Shown here: piece after piece, positions 59,186 through 64,000 of the stretch | Position numbering within the stretch: position 1 is the stretch's first letter | Layout: every line of letters starts with the position of its first letter | NCBI RefSeq assembly: GCF_026230105.1 | Contig: NC_079477.1 | Span: forward strand, 10,049,001-10,113,000 | DNA length: 64,000 nucleotides | Direction of reading: 5' to 3' | Origin: Diorhabda sublineata | Lineage: Eukaryota; Arthropoda; Insecta; Coleoptera; Chrysomelidae | Position numbers and translations under genes: made by a program | The notes under the pieces: model-generated | The model's input: the letters and a program-made list of their open reading frames with translations, nothing else | Database searches by the model: none | Told to the model about the DNA's origin: nothing

Positions 59186-59611
59186 TTTTTTTTCAACCTC
59201 CGATAGGCTATAAATAAACGACAAATTCATATAAAACCAAAAGAGTGGTACACAAGAGATTGAGATATTTGTCATATATGTCAATACCCCCTTCAAAGAA
59301 AGTTGCCGCCAACGAATTCAAGTAGAGTACAAAACAGACCTTGGAACTTCTGGAAATTCCGTAGACAAAGCATTAATGGTCAATTTGCGGTTTTCTTTAA
59401 CCATTCTATCAACCGTTGAACCAGTTGAACACCATCACTCATGAGGTTTTTCCATACACACGACTCATTTTCTGATGAATGTCTGTAGCACAACGCCGAC
59501 TGACGCATGAATTTGAACAATGTGTGAGCTTCGTAGTCGCTTACAGCGCATGCCCGCTTTCTTTTGCCTGTGTAGCGTCTGCACGGAGCGATCGGAGGTT
59601 GAAAAAAAAAC
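59186..59611 (-). mobile_element. 426-bp mariner-type deletion derivative
   Basis: The outer ends are inverted: TTTTTTTTCAACCTCCGAT on the left and ATCGGAGGTTGAAAAAAAA on the right. Between them the - strand reads ENESCVWKNLMSDGVQL, then (shifted) a VKENRKLTINALSTEFPE-like helix-turn-helix stretch near 59390. This resembles the N-terminal DNA-binding half of a mariner-type transposase; the catalytic half is gone. Confidence 0.6.
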
Positions 59612-60829
59612 GGCCATCGTAGATGTTAACCCCGATTATTTATATAGTTGTAACAGTGATACAGAGAATGGATGAAAATAAATAAAAAAGATGATCAATA
59701 AAATAAAAATATTATTATACAATGACGAAAGAGAAACAAATAAAACAACTTCGTTATTATAGACGTTTTCTCATACGATACGATCTGAACACTGCACTGA
59801 AACGACCGTTTTGAACCGACAACTAAGAGTTATTGTAAACAGTATCTCATATGAAAGAAAAGTTGAAAAAGTTTCCGGCTGTATAAAATAAATCAAAAAC
59901 CTTCCAAAATGGCACTGGTGTAGACAAATGGTATTGTTAAGTTGGGAAGATGAATTATAACCTAAAAGAAATTTTATTATAAAATGTACCCTATTACAAA
60001 TGTGGCGCTACTCTTATTTAACACATTTCGACGAACACTTTCCAATATACACAAATTATTTTACCTTCCATAAGTAGATAATGGCGTAAATTTTATTGAA
60101 AAAAATTATAATTGCAATTTATATAGAAAATTAACTACACTAAATTTAATTACAGGTAATTGCGGCTAATTTATGATAGGGTAATATTTTGTATAATCCC
60201 TTAATATTCATACTACAAAAAACTAGACACCTGCAGACTCGAGCAGTGGGATTTTAGGCTATAATTGTCCGAGGAAGTAAGGTGAAAAAATTAAACTAAC
60301 ATCAACTTTTCTCCATAAGGAATTTTATGTCTCTAATTGAAAACATATCGTCCCACGATCATTTTCCTAAATTCTCTAATAAATTTTGCTGGAGCTTACG
60401 ACGATGCTTGCAAATACAGCTTAACGCACTAGAAAATCATGTTTTTTACGCTAACTTTTCCATTTTTTACTCGCAAAGAATAGTAGACATCAAACTTGTA
60501 AGAAATTTCATATTCTATAACATTTGAGTAGATTTTAAAAAAAACATCATCCCTTAATTTTACAAAAATTGTTAAACAATTTGAAAGTGTGTCTATTTAT
60601 GCGATAAGTTCAATCATAATAACAAAATGAAATTAATAACACTCGAAACTATAGAGAAAATGTTTCTTAAAAAGCTCGTGTTATCCAAATTTGAAACTTT
60701 GAAAATTTGAAAATGACAGCCGCGTAAACTGACTTTGTAATTTTGAGATGCGGTTTGCTATGAAATCGACAGAGTAAGAGTTGGAGTTTAATATTCAATA
60801 TTAACAAAGTTTTTAAAATCTTGTTTATA
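59612..60829. other. AT-rich intergenic DNA, no gene seen
   Basis: A short + strand frame at 60327-60527 shows no known features. Confidence 0.45.
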
Positions 60830-62132
60830 CAGTGCTTTTCAGATAAAAGTATCCACCTTTAATAACTTTTGTAATACTGGTATTTAGAAAAAATCCAAAA
60901 ACACGTCAATTTATGTTGGAAGGGGCAAGCATTATGGCTTATTTAAACTTACTGGAAAAGCCACCCCCTCACCCCTAGCAGCATCCCCTTTATTTTTTTA
61001 AATTACATGTCATATTATTTATGTAAAATTTGGATACTCCTCTTTGAGCTGATCTCAAAAATGTATAATACTTGTAGGTTAAAGTGGTTAGTTTATGAGA
61101 TAAACAATTTTTCTTTTAAGAGCACAAATTTTACTTATTATTTACTTTCACCTTATTTGCCTGTACTAAAATGGGTTGTACAACAGTTTAAACTCTTTAA
61201 TCTTTTTAACTGTGCTATTTATTATGAAGTTACAATAAGTGTTCAAAATGAGTACCATTCACTTCCATACAATGGTATAATCTATTTTGAAATGCCTCTC
61301 TGACATTGCTTAATACGGCTGGATTTAATTGTCGACATTCATTTTCTATCCTCTCTCGCAAATCATCCAGAGATTCTGGTTGGGTAGCATAAACTTTTGT
61401 TTTCAAATACCCCCATAAAAAGAAGTCTAGGGGTGTTAAATCCGGTGACCTAGGTGGCCACTCCATCATCTGCCCCCTTCTACCTATCCAAAGAGCGGGG
61501 AATGTTTCGTTTAAAAATTGTCGGACAGGCATAGCATAGTGTGGAGGAGCTCCGTCTTGTTAAAATACCAGTAAATCTTCGGAAAGGAGTTGCATGTCTT
61601 CCGTCATGTAATTCGTTAAATATTCTAGCAGCAGCTCTTGCACAATTATTATTTTGGTAGTATAAACCTACAACCTAGTTGACAATGTCAAACTTTAATA
61701 AAAAGTAGAGTTTTTTGTTGTTTGGATTTTTTAAGTAGAATAAATAGCACAGTTAAAAAGATTAAAGAGTTTGAACTGTTGTACACTCCATTTTATTACA
61801 GGCAAATAAGGTGAAAGTAAATAATAAGTAAAATTTGTGCTCTTAAAAGAAAAATTGTTTATCTCATAAACTAACCACTTTAACCTACAAGTATTATACA
61901 TTTTTGAAATCAGCTGAAAGAGGAGTATCCAAATTTTACATAAAAAATATGACAAGTAATTTAAAAAAATAAAGGGGATGCTGCTAGGGGTGAGGGGGTG
62001 GCTTTTCCAGTAAGTTTAAATAAGCCATAATGCTTGCCCCTTCCAACATAAATTGACGTGTTTTTGGATTTTTTCTAAATACCAGTATTACAAAAGTTAT
62101 TAAAGGTGGATACTTTTATCTGAAAAGCACTG
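60830..62132 (-). mobile_element. IS630/mariner-type DNA transposon, copy B (complete 394-bp TIRs)
   Basis: Flanked by TA on both sides (60828-60829 and 62133-62134). Inverted repeats span 60830-61223 and 61739-62132, both 394 bp. The 515-bp middle holds a transposase remnant on the - strand: CARAAARIFNELHDGRH from the N-terminus is fused by a large deletion to LSEDLLVF, a stop, then QDGAPPHYAMPVRQ. It continues through WPPRSPDLTPLDFFLWGYLK to a complete C-terminus ending HCMEVNGTHFEHLL at 61233. It therefore lacks what copy A partly keeps, and keeps what copy A lacks. Confidence 0.92.
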
Positions 62133-62874
62133 TATATCTTTCAACATTAACTCCAGCGGATATGTTTTCGATTAGGGACATAATGTTCCTTAAAGGGAAA
62201 ATTTGATGATGTTTTCCTAACTTCCCGGATTACAATATAATGCGGACGTAGGTATCGACTTGTTAGTTTGGTTTTAAACTATTATTTATTATTTAAAGAA
62301 ATGTTTCCAAATGAATTAGGTATTATTATTTACTCGAATAATATATTTATAAATTGTTTTCCATGACGCAACAAAAAAAATATCTCCAGTTCAGATGTTA
62401 CTGTAAACAATAAGCAATATTTTATATAATCTTAATTAAGAAATAATAATGAAAGTTCTAGATCCTTTGGCGATCACTATATGCGATATTCTCGTTGCAT
62501 ACTGGAACCAAATACCAAATTAGTGCCCAAAGTTTCATTTCTCACTAGATTTTGACGTGAATTTTGCTAATAATAGTAATAGCTAAAAGTTGTTAGATTA
62601 AAATTAAACGAAATAACGCATCAAATATGGAGGATCATAATGTTGGAAAAAAATCATTGGTCAAATAAATGATTTGATTTGCTTAGCAGACTGTTTAATT
62701 GTTTGTTACTGTATTATGATTGATTGATTGACCATCTATTTACGACTTCTTTTTTGTGACTGAAGTGGATTTTTAAAAAGAACTTTCCACAGAAATATGA
62801 AACGAAATTAAAGTTATCTGACATACTTTTAATAAAATTGGAATAAAATTGAATATAGTTATTTTTGTTTCAAG
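62133..62874. other. intergenic DNA upstream of the secreted-protein gene
   Basis: No feature beyond AT-rich sequence. A 5' non-coding exon of the gene at 62880 may lie here, since a splice acceptor (TTTTTGTTTCAAG) ends at 62874. Confidence 0.4.
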
Positions 62875-62879
62875 GTAAC

Positions 62880-63021
62880 ATGAAGACACCCATTCTGTTA
62901 ATAGCAGTACTGGGGTATACTTGTGCTAGTCCAAACGGATACTACCATACGGAGTATAACTACAAAACCTCGCAATCTTCCTTTAGGAACAATGAGTTGG
63001 AGCACAAATCAGATGATCAAG
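62880..63021 (+). CDS. exon 1 of a small secreted, cuticle-type protein (partial)
   Basis: ATG at 62880 opens MKTPILLIAVLGYTCASP, a clear signal peptide cleaved near the Ala-Ser of TCAS. The mature start is GYYHTEYNYKTSQSSFRNNE, then LEHKSDDQ. It is rich in Tyr, Ser and Asn, and the 'NNEL.HK.DDQG' end resembles small insect cuticle-associated secreted proteins. A good donor (CAAG|GTAAGC) ends the exon at 63021 in phase 1. A possible 3' splice site is at 63411 (TTTTTCTTTAG), but the frame it gives is not convincing, so the remaining exons are unassigned or beyond the window. A splice acceptor directly before the ATG suggests a non-coding first exon. Confidence 0.65.
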
Positions 63022-64000
63022 GTAAGCATTACAACGTAAAAAACGATTCTTTTCCCAATGTCCAACAAACTGTAAATGTGATTAGTCGTACATTATCAGT
63101 ACTACAAATTTCAATTTAAATAACCAGTTGCGGAGAGATCTAACCTCTTTACAATATTTCAACATGAATAAGATGTGTCCATTTAAAGATATAAATCATG
63201 TATTGCAGTACGCAGCAAACACTTCACGTTTACATTTTAAATATTAAATTTTAGCGTACCACGTATCTCTATGCCAGAACTGAAATACGTTCTTTATGAT
63301 TAAGAATTAAGAAATTAAGGCGGATCTTCGACACGTTGCACGTCAAACTCAGCCCATGGTACAAAGCGATTTTCGTTTTTTGTCATCGTGATAATTTCCA
63401 TTTTTCTTTAGATACAAACATCAAAGTACCCTCCAGAAATCCACTATTACTTCTTACACCTATCCTTTACCTGCTGGTTCTACAAAACCTGTCGATAAAA
63501 ACAGCTTTTTGTTATGTCCAATTTCCAGGAAATACCTCATACCATTGAAATTATATCAGCCTCACAACCTTTCTGTTAACCTCAAAAAATAGATTTTTGC
63601 CTATGATACAATGTCTTCTCAAACATTCGTTAACGTTATATTCTACTCAAAAAAATAAGGAATCGACCACAAAAAAGATTATTGATTAATTTGGAAACCA
63701 AACTGTTCCAATTTTTTGTTCATCTTCAATAAGGAATATTAGTTTTTCCTTCATAACTCTTCAATTATGACAAAACTAAAACAATATTTGCATCAGAGTC
63801 ATGATGACCTCCACAGATAAAACAATCCGCTCAAACTGAGCAGTGGTAATACTGCAGCTAAGTAGAGGAGAAGCAGAGTGTAGTTGATTTAATCACTGAA
63901 CACGTGAAAGTCGGCTGGCACAGATACAATAGAGGAAGAAACTATGATATACATTTTCTCCAAATATCAATCTCTTATTGAAATACATAGTAAAATACTG
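63022..64000. other. probable intron and downstream sequence of the secreted-protein gene
   Basis: No confirmed exon. After the acceptor at 63411 one frame reads TITSYTYPLPAGSTKPVDKN, which looks protein-like but does not match the phase of exon 1. Confidence 0.35.

Noticed and set aside
1..64000. tRNA or rRNA genes
   Set aside because: No cloverleaf with A and B boxes, and no rRNA-like stretch, was recognised by eye. A tRNAscan-SE run would decide.

Overview
This window is nuclear DNA from an insect, most likely a beetle or a related holometabolan. It is AT-rich, its genes are split by introns of 40 bp to 4 kb with GT/AG borders, and the space between exons is filled with decayed transposons of kinds common in insects (mariner/IS630-type elements, non-LTR retrotransposons ending in GAA-type tails, tyrosine-recombinase relics, short CCTAA runs). 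The species cannot be named from the sequence alone; 'beetle' is an inference.

Two genes can be read almost completely. (1) A glycoside hydrolase family 1 gene (beta-glucosidase/myrosinase-like) lies on the + strand at 8419-23971. Its 8 exons join in frame to 520 codons, with a signal peptide, both catalytic glutamates, many N-glycosylation sequons and an unusual hydrophobic C-terminal tail. (2) The DNA mismatch-repair gene MSH2 lies on the - strand at 42831-27557. Twelve exons give 887 codons plus a stop; only the short first coding exon (roughly 20-25 residues) was not found. The two genes converge tail to tail across a 3.6 kb gap. A third gene begins near the right end (62880, + strand): exon 1 of a small secreted, cuticle-type protein.

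Layout. 1-8 kb: intergenic DNA with a jockey-like LINE RNase H relic, a 5'-truncated LINE with a visible 15-bp target-site duplication, an LTR scrap and a mariner-type relic. 8.4-24 kb: the GH1 gene, whose introns hold a LINE, a 1.5-kb IS630/mariner-type element with 394-bp inverted repeats, transposase relics, a mariner and a Crypton-like recombinase relic. 24-27.5 kb: transposase relic and featureless AT-rich DNA. 27.5-42.8 kb: MSH2, whose introns hold a partially duplicated MSH2 exon beside a 148-bp tandem repeat, LINE tails, two mariners in opposite orientation and a head-to-head LTR palindrome bounded by (TA)n. 43-46 kb: LINE fragments. 47-51.7 kb: a repeat region with a CpG-rich 142-bp tandem repeat and a 778-bp inverted-repeat element. 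52-62 kb: a second Crypton-like relic, LINE debris, a small mariner derivative and a second copy of the 394-bp-TIR element.

The two main genes are not functionally related (a secreted digestive or defensive glycosidase versus nuclear DNA repair); they are simply neighbours. I found no convincing new multi-gene system. The points most worth checking are the anchored-looking GH1 tail, the altered conserved ATPase residues of MSH2, the internal exon duplication in MSH2, the long-TIR transposon with complementary internal deletions, and the recombinase relic whose stop codon falls on the expected catalytic arginine.
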